From: Cellulophaga sp. Hel_I_12
Lineage (GTDB): Bacteria > Bacteroidota > Bacteroidia > Flavobacteriales > Flavobacteriaceae
NCBI RefSeq assembly: GCF_000799565.1
Contig: NZ_JUHB01000001.1
Coordinates: 2,669,501 to 2,733,500, forward strand
Direction of reading: 5' to 3'
DNA length: 64,000 nt
Positions 1-7,879 of this stretch are shown here, piece after piece; within the stretch, counting starts at the first letter, position 1, and the number at the start of each line of letters is the position of its first letter. A program made the translations under genes and the position numbers. Under the pieces are notes generated by a model. That model made no database searches. It was not told where the DNA came from and saw only the letters and a list, made by a program, of their open reading frames with translations.

Positions 1-788
1 TACCAGCTTTGGCCGACTCCACAAAGCTAAGCTTAGAAATTTTGAATGAAAATGGACAGTTAATTCAAAGCTTTAATACTCAAAAAGATGCAAGCTATAA
101 GGCCTATGAAGGAGCACCACCAAGGCAAAAAGTGTTGCCTAAAAACGAAGGGTTAAACCGATTTGTTTGGGATTTAAGACATCCAACCATTCCGGGAGTA
201 CCTGAAGCCTATATCGAAGCGAATTATAGAGGGCACAAAGCTATACCTGGCACTTACACTTTAAAGTTAAGGCTTAATGATAAAGTCGTTTCTACAGAAG
301 GAAAAATAGTACCAATGCCAAATTTTGAAGTCTCAATAGAAAATTATGTAGCATACGACGCCTTCATGAAATCCGCGGCAGCTCATGTGACCCTAATGCA
401 CTCAAAAATTAATAGACTTTTCGATGCTCAAACCAAGTTAGAACATATTTTAAAAGAAATAAAAGAGGATTCTTTAAAGAAAGAAGGTCAAAAATTAGTG
501 GAACAACTTAAGGCTTGGGATACAACAATGGTTCAAAGAAAATCAAAGGCTTATGATGATGTCGAGAATTTCCCTAATAAATTTACAGCAGAATACCTGT
601 TTTTAATGAATCAAACAGCCAATGATTTAGGTACTATAAATAAATCATCTAAAGAGCGAAAAGCGGAACTTGATGCCCAATGGCTAGGCTTAAACAAACA
701 AGCCGATATTCTTTTAGAGGAGCAAATACCAGCTTTTAACGCCAAGCTTTGGAGTTCTGGAATAGGGGCAATTAGATTAAAAGAATAA
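1..788 (+). CDS. BNR/sortilin-like secreted glycosyl hydrolase-type protein, C-terminal part
   Basis: The reading frame is already open at the left edge, so only the C-terminal about 262 residues are present; the first in-frame TTG (position 9) lies inside the gene. The segment with NRFVWDLRHP and a following GTYTLKL strand is the Ig-like tail found after the beta-propeller of 'glycosyl hydrolase, BNR repeat / VPS10-sortilin-like' proteins common in Bacteroidota. The rest is a charged helical region, roughly residues 115-235. The stop codon overlaps the hemJ start in TAATG, so the two are probably co-transcribed, although no functional link is evident. The substrate is unknown and the propeller itself is outside the window. 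The family call is a moderately confident inference from the C-terminus alone. Confidence 0.7.
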   Translation, partial: PALADSTKLSLEILNENGQLIQSFNTQKDASYKAYEGAPPRQKVLPKNEGLNRFVWDLRHPTIPGVPEAYIEANYRGHKAIPGTYTLKLRLNDKVVSTEGKIVPMPNFEVSIENYVAYDAFMKSAAAHVTLMHSKINRLFDAQTKLEHILKEIKEDSLKKEGQKLVEQLKAWDTTMVQRKSKAYDDVENFPNKFTAEYLFLMNQTANDLGTINKSSKERKAELDAQWLGLNKQADILLEEQIPAFNAKLWSSGIGAIRLKE

Positions 789-1339
789 TGGGAGAACAGT
801 ATTTATACGTTAAGGCCTTACACCTAATCTTTGTAATTACTTGGTTTGCTGGTTTATTTTATGTTCCTCGTTTGTTTATAAACCATATTGAGGCCTCCGA
901 AAAACCATCACCTGAGAAAGAAATTTTATCGAATACCTTTAAATTAATGACCAAGCGCCTTTGGTATATCATTACCTGGCCATCTGCGATTTTAGCAACA
1001 CTTTTTGCCCTTTGGTTGCTGGTCTTATTCCCAGCATGGCTGCAACAACCTTGGATGCATGTCAAGTTAGGATTTGTATTTTTGTTGTTTATTTATCATT
1101 TAAAAAATCACCAAATGTTCTTGCAATTTCAACGTGATGAAATAAAATATACTTCAAATTTTATGAGGATTTGGAATGAAGGGGCGACGATTATTTTATT
1201 CGCGGTAGTGTTTCTAGTGATTTTAAAAACAACGATGAGTTGGGTTTACGGGGTGGTAGGCATTATTGGTTTAGGGGTTTTATTGATGTTAGGTATTAAA
1301 CTGTATAAAAAAATCAGAGAAAAAAATCCGAATGCTTAG
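788..1339 (+). CDS. hemJ: HemJ-type protoporphyrinogen IX oxidase (CopD/UPF0093 family)
   Basis: A 183-residue integral membrane protein with about five hydrophobic segments. The family signature is visible: KALHLIFVITWFAGLFY near the N-terminus with His12, then MTKRLWYIITWP (residues 54-64), WMHVKL with His91 and Lys93, and FMRIWNE at 125-131. HemJ proteins oxidise protoporphyrinogen IX to protoporphyrin IX in the inner membrane and bind haem b through the conserved His; this replaces HemG/HemY in many bacteria. Length matches the family. The ATG overlaps the upstream stop by one base, indicating translational coupling. No other haem gene is in the window. Confidence in the family is high; activity is inferred from the family. 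Confidence 0.85.
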   Translation: MGEQYLYVKALHLIFVITWFAGLFYVPRLFINHIEASEKPSPEKEILSNTFKLMTKRLWYIITWPSAILATLFALWLLVLFPAWLQQPWMHVKLGFVFLLFIYHLKNHQMFLQFQRDEIKYTSNFMRIWNEGATIILFAVVFLVILKTTMSWVYGVVGIIGLGVLLMLGIKLYKKIREKNPNA

Positions 1340-1415
1340 CATTTTTAGGATAAGAATGTCACTCTGGTGCAATTATTGCTATCTTTAAAAATAAGTTTCC
1401 TTTAATCAAAATTTC

Positions 1416-2867
1416 TTGTTCGAAAAAGTTTCTCTTAGATCCCGAATTTTTATAGCGATGATATTACTGGTGTTGGTTGCATCTGTATTAATCGCTGGTG
1501 TTACTATTTACCAATACGGAGAACAATCTAAGGATTATCACGAAGATCGCTTAGAACGCAAGGAAGAGCAGATCAAAGAGAATATTAGATACACGCTGCA
1601 ACGTACAACCTATGTACCAACCACTGAAAATCTGCATTTAATTTTTAAGGATGAAATCTACCAAATTGCGGATGTACTGAATGTCAACTTTAATATTTAC
1701 GATCTAGACGGAAATTTAATCAAAAGTTCACGACCTAAATTTGAAAATGATTCTGTTTCCTTGTGTCTTGACCCAGAAGTACTCAATCACTTAGAAAATA
1801 GTGTAGATGCGCGATATTTGGAGGAAAAATCAGCAGCAGGAAGCAAATTTCAAGCATCCTATACCTACATAACGGACGGTAAGTTTAAACCTATCGGAAT
1901 CTTAAATTTACCTTATTTTGAAGACAATTCGTTTAATGATAAAGAACTAAAAGAGTTTTTATTGCGCTTAGGCGGGGTTTATTTATTTATGCTTTTTATT
2001 GCTATTGGCTTGGCGTATATTATATCAAAATACATTACGCGGTCTCTGCAGACCATTTCTGATAAAATGACCTCCACGTTTTTGACCAAAAGAAATGAGA
2101 AAATTCTGATCAAAAACCCTACGGAGGAAATTGGAAAACTGATTGATTCGTACAATGCCATGATTGATGAATTAGAAATTAGCGCTATTAAATTAGCGAA
2201 AGGCGAACGGGAACAGGCTTGGCGAGAAATGGCAAAACAGGTGGCCCATGAAATTAAAAATCCGCTAACACCCATGCGCTTAACAGTGCAAAGTTTTGAG
2301 CGTAAGTTTGATGTAAACGATCCAGATATAGCTACCAAAGTAGCGGAATATTCTAAAACTTTAATTCAGCAAATAGATACTATGAGTAGTATTGCCGGTG
2401 CTTTTTCGAATTTTGCTGAAATGCCGGCACAACAAAATGAAACTTTGAATGTCGTTACAATTGTAAAACTTGCTTTGGATATTTTTAATGAAAACTATAT
2501 TGATTTTATTGCCAAAGAAGAGAAAATTATTTCAAAATTAGACCGTACCCAATTAATTCGAGTTATTACCAACCTCGTTAAAAATGCGATACAAGCCGTA
2601 CCTGACGTTGCAGCGCCAAGAATTTTAGTTACTGTAAGTGCTGAAGGCGAATTCACCAAAATTTCTGTGGCAGATAATGGAGTTGGTATAGCGGAAGAGT
2701 TTAGAGAAAAAATATTTGAACCAAAGTTCACCACCAAAACAAGTGGTATGGGACTAGGTTTAGGAATGGTAAAGAACATCGTAGAGACATACAACGGATC
2801 CATTAGCTATACTTCAAAGCATGGAGTTGGTACTGTATTTACGGTGAGGTTTCCTAGAGTGGTTTAA
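1416..2867 (+). CDS. HAMP-containing sensor histidine kinase (NtrY-like)
   Basis: A 483-residue membrane sensor kinase. There is a transmembrane helix at about residues 11-31, a periplasmic sensing region at about 35-183, a second helix at about 186-204, and a HAMP linker to about 260. The H-box EMAKQVAHEIKNPLTPMRL has the phospho-acceptor His278, followed by an N-box (NLVKNAIQAV) and the ATPase motifs DNGVGI and GMGLGLGMVKNIVE. The KNPLTPMRL form of the H-box is that of NtrY/EnvZ-like kinases acting on NtrC-type regulators. No response regulator is adjacent, so the partner is unknown. The only start compatible with a full first membrane helix is TTG at 1416, since an in-frame stop lies at 1392; an internal ATG at Met15 would cut into the helix. 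Confidence 0.85.
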   Translation: MFEKVSLRSRIFIAMILLVLVASVLIAGVTIYQYGEQSKDYHEDRLERKEEQIKENIRYTLQRTTYVPTTENLHLIFKDEIYQIADVLNVNFNIYDLDGNLIKSSRPKFENDSVSLCLDPEVLNHLENSVDARYLEEKSAAGSKFQASYTYITDGKFKPIGILNLPYFEDNSFNDKELKEFLLRLGGVYLFMLFIAIGLAYIISKYITRSLQTISDKMTSTFLTKRNEKILIKNPTEEIGKLIDSYNAMIDELEISAIKLAKGEREQAWREMAKQVAHEIKNPLTPMRLTVQSFERKFDVNDPDIATKVAEYSKTLIQQIDTMSSIAGAFSNFAEMPAQQNETLNVVTIVKLALDIFNENYIDFIAKEEKIISKLDRTQLIRVITNLVKNAIQAVPDVAAPRILVTVSAEGEFTKISVADNGVGIAEEFREKIFEPKFTTKTSGMGLGLGMVKNIVETYNGSISYTSKHGVGTVFTVRFPRVV

Positions 2868-2899
2868 ACCAAATTGCAAGAATCAAGACGATTGTTGAA

Positions 2900-3742
2900 T
2901 TAATTGCAATACCAAACATTCATGCTTTCCAAGCGATTTGCAATCATGGTGTTATTGTAAAGCGTACCTCCAAGATGAAAACCATGCTTACTAAAGGTAA
3001 TATTTAATCCATAGGAAGTGGCTCTCACTAAGGAAAACAGTGTTTTACAACCTAATTCATTACTTTTTTGTTTTATTTCTTGCAGTACATAGTAAGATAA
3101 ATTTTGTCCTCTGTAATTAGGATGTGTAGCGATATCAACAATCTCCATATTTGATTGTTTCACGTTAATTTGGAGTATGGCAGAAACAATCAACTCACCT
3201 TCATTAAAAAGTCCATAGAACTGATGATTTTTCTCCAACAATGTTGTTAAGTAGGCTTCATCATCGATGGGCACATCATACGATGTAAAGACTCTTTGGT
3301 GCAATTTAGCGAGTGTTGTAAGGTCTTTTTTACCTAAGGGACGAACTTCATAGCGTGACGGCAGACTCATAAAACCTTCCTCGGCGGTGCTTTTAGCCGC
3401 TTGCGCAATAGTCTTAACACTTTCAATAGTTTTTAAGGCGCGCTCGTCGTTGTGAAGCCGCTTCTTATTTAAATAATCGGCTAAAAAATAGCCATTTATT
3501 TCTCCATGGTAGAGTCCTGGTATTTTGGCTTCAATTTTATATCCATTAGTTTCAAAAAACGATATGGCAGTTTCAGGTATCTTGCCTAAAATTTTATCGT
3601 ACTTATTTTGTTGAGCAAGTGCTTTTATTTTAGGAATAAAAGCGTTCAAATTATGTTCAGGACATTCCTTTACATACAAACGATTGTGTGTTTCTCCATG
3701 TTGCACAAGACTTCCTTCTAATTCTTCAATGGTATCTAACAT
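2900..3742 (-). CDS. ablB: Putative beta-lysine N6-acetyltransferase (AblB, GNAT family)
   Basis: A 280-residue protein whose C-terminal half is a GNAT domain with the acetyl-CoA loop HPNYRGQNLSYYVL and the family-specific tail GFHLGGTLYNNTMIANRLESMNVWY. That tail is diagnostic of the putative beta-lysine N-acetyltransferase family, which makes N-epsilon-acetyl-beta-lysine, a compatible solute. The N-terminal about 130 residues are the usual AblB extension. It is the last gene of a minus-strand run proC-proB-proA-ablB, 20 bases after proA. The usual partner ablA/kamA (lysine 2,3-aminomutase) is not in the window. The GNAT fold is certain; the substrate is from family knowledge. Confidence 0.8.
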   Translation of the reverse strand: MLDTIEELEGSLVQHGETHNRLYVKECPEHNLNAFIPKIKALAQQNKYDKILGKIPETAISFFETNGYKIEAKIPGLYHGEINGYFLADYLNKKRLHNDERALKTIESVKTIAQAAKSTAEEGFMSLPSRYEVRPLGKKDLTTLAKLHQRVFTSYDVPIDDEAYLTTLLEKNHQFYGLFNEGELIVSAILQINVKQSNMEIVDIATHPNYRGQNLSYYVLQEIKQKSNELGCKTLFSLVRATSYGLNITFSKHGFHLGGTLYNNTMIANRLESMNVWYCN

Positions 3743-3762
3743 AAATAAGATAGGGCTTTTAG

Positions 3763-4965
3763 TTAGTATTCTCTTATTTGGCCATCGCCAAAAATGTAGT
3801 ATTTATTCGTTACAAGTTGTTTTAATCCTAAGGGTCCTCTATGGTGTAATTTGTCTGTACTTATGGCTAATTCAGCACCCACACCCATTTGTCCGCCATC
3901 CGTAAAGCGTGTTGAAGCATTTTGGTATACTGCGGCGCAATCTACCTGCTCCATAAAGAGTTGTGCTTCTTTAGCATCTTTTGTCATTATTGTTGCCGAA
4001 TGACCTCCAGAATTATTGTTTATTTTTTCAATAGCCTCCTCTAAAGAATGCACAGCACCAAGGCAACATTTCATGGCTAAAAACTCTTCCTTCCAAATGC
4101 TTTCATCTGCTATTAATGGTGCATCTTTTAGCACCTTTTTGATATTTGCATCGACAAGAATGGAAACGTCATTAGCTTTTAACATAGTCGCCAAGTCAAG
4201 TATTTTTTCTTGGTAATGATCAATTTTGGTGCTAATTAATACTTTATCTAAGGCATTACAAGCCGATATTTTATCTGTTTTCGCATTCAAAATTACTTTT
4301 TTACTTTGCTCCCAATTGGCATGTTCAGAAACGTATAAAAAATTATTGCCTCTGCCGCTAACAAGTACCGCACACGTAGCATGTTCTTTTACAAAAGCAA
4401 TTAATTTATCGCCTCCTCGCGGCACAATTAAATCAAGCTTTTCGGTCGGATTTTTGAGAAAGGCTTGAGTTTCTTCGCGGTTCAGTGTAAATAATTGAAT
4501 GTAGTCTGTACTTAGGTTATTTTCTTCGAGCGCTTTATGCCAAAATTCAACCAACATTTTGTTGCTGTATAACGCTTCTTTACCGCCCTTTAATAAAATT
4601 TTATTATTGGCTTTAAAGGCAAGCACGGCTGCCTCAATTGTGACATCGGGTCTTGATTCATAAATAATCATGATGGTGCCAAAGGGGGCTGTTTTATTAG
4701 AAATTTTTAATCCATTATCTAATTCTTGCTTGCTTATCTCTTGGTGTACCGGATCTTCTTGAGATTTTACTTGGTCCACCGCTTTGATCATCTGGTCAAT
4801 TTTCTGATCATCGATAATTAACCGATCATACATAGCTTGATCGTCTTTTTGAAAAAGATCCAAATCTCTTTGATTAGCATTTAATAATTGGATTCGGTTT
4901 TGATCTAAAATCCGAATCATGGAGCTTAATACATTGTTTTTTATAGCTGTTGTTAAAAGTTTCAT
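3763..4965 (-). CDS. proA: Glutamate-5-semialdehyde dehydrogenase (gamma-glutamyl phosphate reductase)
   Basis: A 400-residue cytosolic aldehyde-dehydrogenase-fold enzyme that reduces gamma-glutamyl phosphate to glutamate semialdehyde with NADPH in proline synthesis. Visible signatures are IYESRPDVTIEAAVLAFKAN (residues 101-120), LKGGKEALYSN, the glycine-rich LIVPRGGDKLIAFV, and the catalytic cysteine in KISACNALDKVLI (Cys236). The C-terminal TRFTDGGQMGVGAELAIST and HHRGPLGL blocks are typical of ProA. It lies 39 bases after proB and 20 before ablB on the same strand, so one operon is likely. Confidence 0.95.
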   Translation of the reverse strand: MKLLTTAIKNNVLSSMIRILDQNRIQLLNANQRDLDLFQKDDQAMYDRLIIDDQKIDQMIKAVDQVKSQEDPVHQEISKQELDNGLKISNKTAPFGTIMIIYESRPDVTIEAAVLAFKANNKILLKGGKEALYSNKMLVEFWHKALEENNLSTDYIQLFTLNREETQAFLKNPTEKLDLIVPRGGDKLIAFVKEHATCAVLVSGRGNNFLYVSEHANWEQSKKVILNAKTDKISACNALDKVLISTKIDHYQEKILDLATMLKANDVSILVDANIKKVLKDAPLIADESIWKEEFLAMKCCLGAVHSLEEAIEKINNNSGGHSATIMTKDAKEAQLFMEQVDCAAVYQNASTRFTDGGQMGVGAELAISTDKLHHRGPLGLKQLVTNKYYIFGDGQIREY

Positions 4966-5004
4966 TTTAAGTCGTATTTGGTAGATCTATTTTTAAAATA
5001 ACAC

Positions 5005-5790
5005 TTATTGTGGATTTCCTTTTAGGGCCACTCTAGTACCCACGTTTTTTCCGTCGATAATATCTATAATGGTTCGCTCTTTTTTTCCATTAGCAATAAA
5101 TGTAGGAATGTTTTTGGCGGCAACACGCTGTGCATATTCTAATTTAGAGCCCATGCCACCTCTTCCTTCGGCTTCTCCTTTGGTGTTTTTTTGAATGTAT
5201 TTATTTAAGTTTTCATCGGGATCAACGTGCGAAACTACGTTGCTATTTTCAGCATCTGGATGACCATTATAAAGGCCGTCGATATCTGTAAGAATAATTA
5301 GTTTGTCAGCATTTATCAATTCTGCTATTAAGCTTGCGAGTTCATCATTATCTGAAAACATAGACATGGTGACCGATACAGCATCATCTTCATTCGCAAT
5401 TGGAATAACGCCTTCGGATAATAAACCTTCGTAACAATTAATCATATTTTGCCGATGTACGCCGGGTGTAAAATCACGTTTTGTTGGAAGTACTTGAGCA
5501 CATTTCATCCCATAATCACGAAAAATATTATAGTACAAACGCATCATTCTTGGCTGCCCAATAGCGGAATATACTTGTCTTTTTTGTGTTTTATCTTTAA
5601 TGGCCGACTCGCCTAAAACTTCCATTCCCGCAATTACCGAACCCGAAGAAACAAGTATCGTAATGATATCTCTTTCGTATAATTCTGCAATTTGCTTTAC
5701 TAGTTTTTTGAGTACGGGTCTAACAATTCTATTATCTCTGTTGGTCATCACATTTGTGCCAACTTTGATGACTATTTTTTGTTTATACAT
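5005..5790 (-). CDS. proB: Glutamate 5-kinase, short form
   Basis: An amino-acid-kinase domain protein of 261 residues that phosphorylates glutamate on the gamma carboxyl, the first step of proline synthesis. It begins MYKQKIVIKVGTNVM; the alternative upstream Met at 5835 would lie well inside proC, so 5790 is preferred. VSSGSVIAGM, ANEDDAVSV, FSDNDELASLIAEL, LTDIDGLY and GRGGMGSKL are the expected kinase motifs. The C-terminal PUA domain of the roughly 367-residue E. coli enzyme is absent. The start overlaps the end of proC by 8 bases, which suggests translational coupling. Confidence 0.92.
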   Translation of the reverse strand: MYKQKIVIKVGTNVMTNRDNRIVRPVLKKLVKQIAELYERDIITILVSSGSVIAGMEVLGESAIKDKTQKRQVYSAIGQPRMMRLYYNIFRDYGMKCAQVLPTKRDFTPGVHRQNMINCYEGLLSEGVIPIANEDDAVSVTMSMFSDNDELASLIAELINADKLIILTDIDGLYNGHPDAENSNVVSHVDPDENLNKYIQKNTKGEAEGRGGMGSKLEYAQRVAAKNIPTFIANGKKERTIIDIIDGKNVGTRVALKGNPQ

Positions 5791-6598
5791 CCTGTTTTTC
5801 TTTACCCAATTCAACCGCACGATCAAAGGCTGCAAAAGCAGCTTCTTTAATTAATTCACCTACGTTATTATCTTCCATTGAGTTTAAGGCAGCTCGTGTA
5901 GTTCCTCCTTTACTAGCTACTTTTTCCATCCATGAATTCGGTGATAAGTTATTCTGGTTAAAAAGTTCTATGGCACCTGTAAAGGTTTGGGCGACCAAGA
6001 CTTTAGAAACATTGGGAGAAAAGCCCATTTGTAAGGCAGCTTCCATCATGCTTTGCATAAAATAAAAGACATAGGCCGGACCACTTCCTGAAATCCCCGT
6101 AGAAGCATCAATAAAATTTTCATCTTTAACCAAAACAGATTTTCCAGTGGTATCTAATAAACTTTCAATGGTTAATAATTCAATTCTAGAAACTTCAGGA
6201 GAGGCTACGTAAGAGGTAAGTCCTTTGCCAATTTGTGCCGGTAAATTGGGCATCGCACGAATAATTTTTGTTAATCCTGTAATTTCTTTAATCGTATCGA
6301 TTTTAACACCAGCCATGATAGAGATCAGTAGCTGGTCTGAATGTATAAGGGGCTTAATCTTTTCAAACAAATCTACCGCATGATGTGGTTTTACAGCGAT
6401 AAAAATGATGTCGGCTTTGGGCACACAATCTACTAAATTTCTATGTGCATCAAAGTTTGATAATTGATTTACTTCTTCTAGTTTTTCTTCAGAAGTATCG
6501 AGAACCATAATATTCTCTTTTTTAAGGAGTTTCGATTTTGACATTCCCTTTGCGTAGGTAAGTCCCATATTTCCAGCTCCTATAACAAGTACTTGCAT
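5783..6598 (-). CDS. proC: Pyrroline-5-carboxylate reductase
   Basis: A 271-residue NAD(P)H-dependent reductase catalysing the last step of proline synthesis. The chosen start gives MQVLVIGAGNMG, the nucleotide-binding GxGxxG at the very N-terminus as in the family; the longer frame from 6649 adds an unlikely basic leader. AVKP, RAMPN, the STGISGSGPAYVFYF block and the C-terminal SKGGTTRAAL are the ProC signatures. It is the first gene of the apparent operon proC-proB-proA-ablB and overlaps proB by 8 bases. A small basic protein gene ends 25 bases upstream on the same strand. Confidence 0.95.
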   Translation of the reverse strand: MQVLVIGAGNMGLTYAKGMSKSKLLKKENIMVLDTSEEKLEEVNQLSNFDAHRNLVDCVPKADIIFIAVKPHHAVDLFEKIKPLIHSDQLLISIMAGVKIDTIKEITGLTKIIRAMPNLPAQIGKGLTSYVASPEVSRIELLTIESLLDTTGKSVLVKDENFIDASTGISGSGPAYVFYFMQSMMEAALQMGFSPNVSKVLVAQTFTGAIELFNQNNLSPNSWMEKVASKGGTTRAALNSMEDNNVGELIKEAAFAAFDRAVELGKEKQDV

Positions 6599-6623
6599 AA
6601 TGTGTTTTGTTTTTTTAAACAGT

Positions 6624-6815
6624 TTAGATAAACAACATACAGTCGTCACAACTTTTCACTTCACCATAATAGGTGTTTCTATATTTATGAAGCGTAGTTA
6701 CTGGTAAGCCCAAAAAGTACTTCTTGATATAGGTAACTTTAGTTATTAATTTTCCCATTTTTGGAGTGTAACGATTTTCGGTTTTTGTTTCTCTTTTGAT
6801 GTATACTAATTTCAT
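6624..6815 (-). CDS. Small basic hypothetical protein with CxxC
   Basis: A 63-residue lysine- and tyrosine-rich protein. It has a central YIKKYFLGLPVTTLHKYRNTY segment and a C-terminal CDDC pair (residues 57-60) that could bind metal or be redox active. There is no signal peptide or membrane segment. It starts with ATG and ends 25 bases upstream of proC on the same strand, so it may be the first gene of that transcript. The composition and motif look protein-like rather than random, and I have an impression of similar short flavobacterial proteins, but I cannot name a family. Confidence 0.5.
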   Translation of the reverse strand: MKLVYIKRETKTENRYTPKMGKLITKVTYIKKYFLGLPVTTLHKYRNTYYGEVKSCDDCMLFI

Positions 6816-7018
6816 TATTTTAAATTTTTGATAGGGCCTAACATACTATTTTAATAGGCTTTTCCAAGTATAAAGTGTTAAGATTTTGTTATTCCGTTTT
6901 AAGCGGCAATACCTTGATTTTAAAGGGCTTTAAAAATAACTCAAGGTGAATGTTACGTAAAAATCAAGGCTGTTAGAACCCTTTTAAAGCCTGTAGAGGC
7001 AACTCTTAAAATCTTTAG

Positions 7019-7026
7019 TAAATTTG
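7019..7026 (+). promoter_or_regulatory. Candidate -7 element TAAATTTG before crotonase gene
   Basis: The octamer fits the Bacteroidota sigma-A -7 consensus TAnnTTTG and lies 51 bases upstream of the crotonase ATG, giving a leader of about 45 bases. No clear TTTG -33 element is seen at the usual 17-23 base distance. Confidence 0.4.
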
Positions 7027-7077
7027 TAGAATATTATAAAAGCTACAACTACAAAAATTTAGTAAAAGACAAAAACT

Positions 7078-7854
7078 ATGAAATACGAAAACATTCTAAT
7101 TGAACAAAGAGAAGCTATAGCAACGGTAATCATTAATCGCCCCAATAAATTAAATGCCTTAAACCGGGACACCATTCAAGACTTGCACGATGCATTACAA
7201 GCGCTTGATGTAGATAAAAAAATAAAAGCAATCATCATTACAGGTAGTGGTGAAAAGGCATTTGTAGCAGGAGCAGACATTGCTGAATTTTCGAATTTTT
7301 CCGTAAAAGAAGGTGGCCAACTTGCACGAAAAGGACAACAGGTATTGTTTGATTTTATTGAAAATTTAGCAACACCTGTCATTGCAGCTGTTAATGGCTT
7401 CGCCTTAGGTGGGGGCTTAGAATTAGCCATGGCATGCCATTTCAGAATTGCCAGTGCTAACGCAAAAATGGGTTTACCAGAAGTTTCACTTGGCGTTATT
7501 CCTGGGTATGGAGGTACCCAACGCTTACCGCAATTAATTGGCAAAGGTAGAGCCAACGAAATGATTATGACTGCCGGTATGATTGATGCACAAAAAGCAT
7601 TGGCATACGGTCTTGTTAATGATGTGGTACCTCAGGAAGAATTACTGCCACTTTGTGAAAAAATAGCTCAGAAGATAGCGAATAATTCTCCTGTAGCTAT
7701 TTCCTACGCAATAAAAGCAGTAAATGCTGGTTTTAATAGTACTATAGATGGTTATCAAGAAGAAATTAAAGCTTTTGGAGCTTGTTTTGGCACCGAAGAT
7801 TTCAAAGAGGGTACAACCGCCTTTTTAGAAAAAAGAAAAGCAAATTTTAAATAG
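7078..7854 (+). CDS. Enoyl-CoA hydratase/isomerase (crotonase family)
   Basis: A 258-residue crotonase-fold protein of typical length. The oxyanion-hole segments AFVAGADIAEF (61-71) and VNGFALGGGLELAMACHFRIAS are clear, and the two catalytic glutamates of true hydratases are present at Glu115 and Glu135 (MGLPEVSLGVIPGYGGTQRL), spaced 20 residues apart as in rat crotonase. It therefore probably hydrates 2-enoyl-CoA thioesters in fatty-acid or amino-acid catabolism. No other beta-oxidation gene adjoins it, so the precise acyl-CoA is unknown. The next gene, a secreted hypothetical, starts 25 bases downstream. Confidence 0.9.
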   Translation: MKYENILIEQREAIATVIINRPNKLNALNRDTIQDLHDALQALDVDKKIKAIIITGSGEKAFVAGADIAEFSNFSVKEGGQLARKGQQVLFDFIENLATPVIAAVNGFALGGGLELAMACHFRIASANAKMGLPEVSLGVIPGYGGTQRLPQLIGKGRANEMIMTAGMIDAQKALAYGLVNDVVPQEELLPLCEKIAQKIANNSPVAISYAIKAVNAGFNSTIDGYQEEIKAFGACFGTEDFKEGTTAFLEKRKANFK

Positions 7855-7879
7855 CCACAAAGAACCTAAACCCTAATCT

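Noticed and set aside
859..1065. Minus-strand frames inside hemJ and other genes (for example 1979-2338, 7176-7556, 34164-34544)
   Set aside because: These are long shadow frames on the opposite strand of well-supported genes, with no motif or start context of their own.
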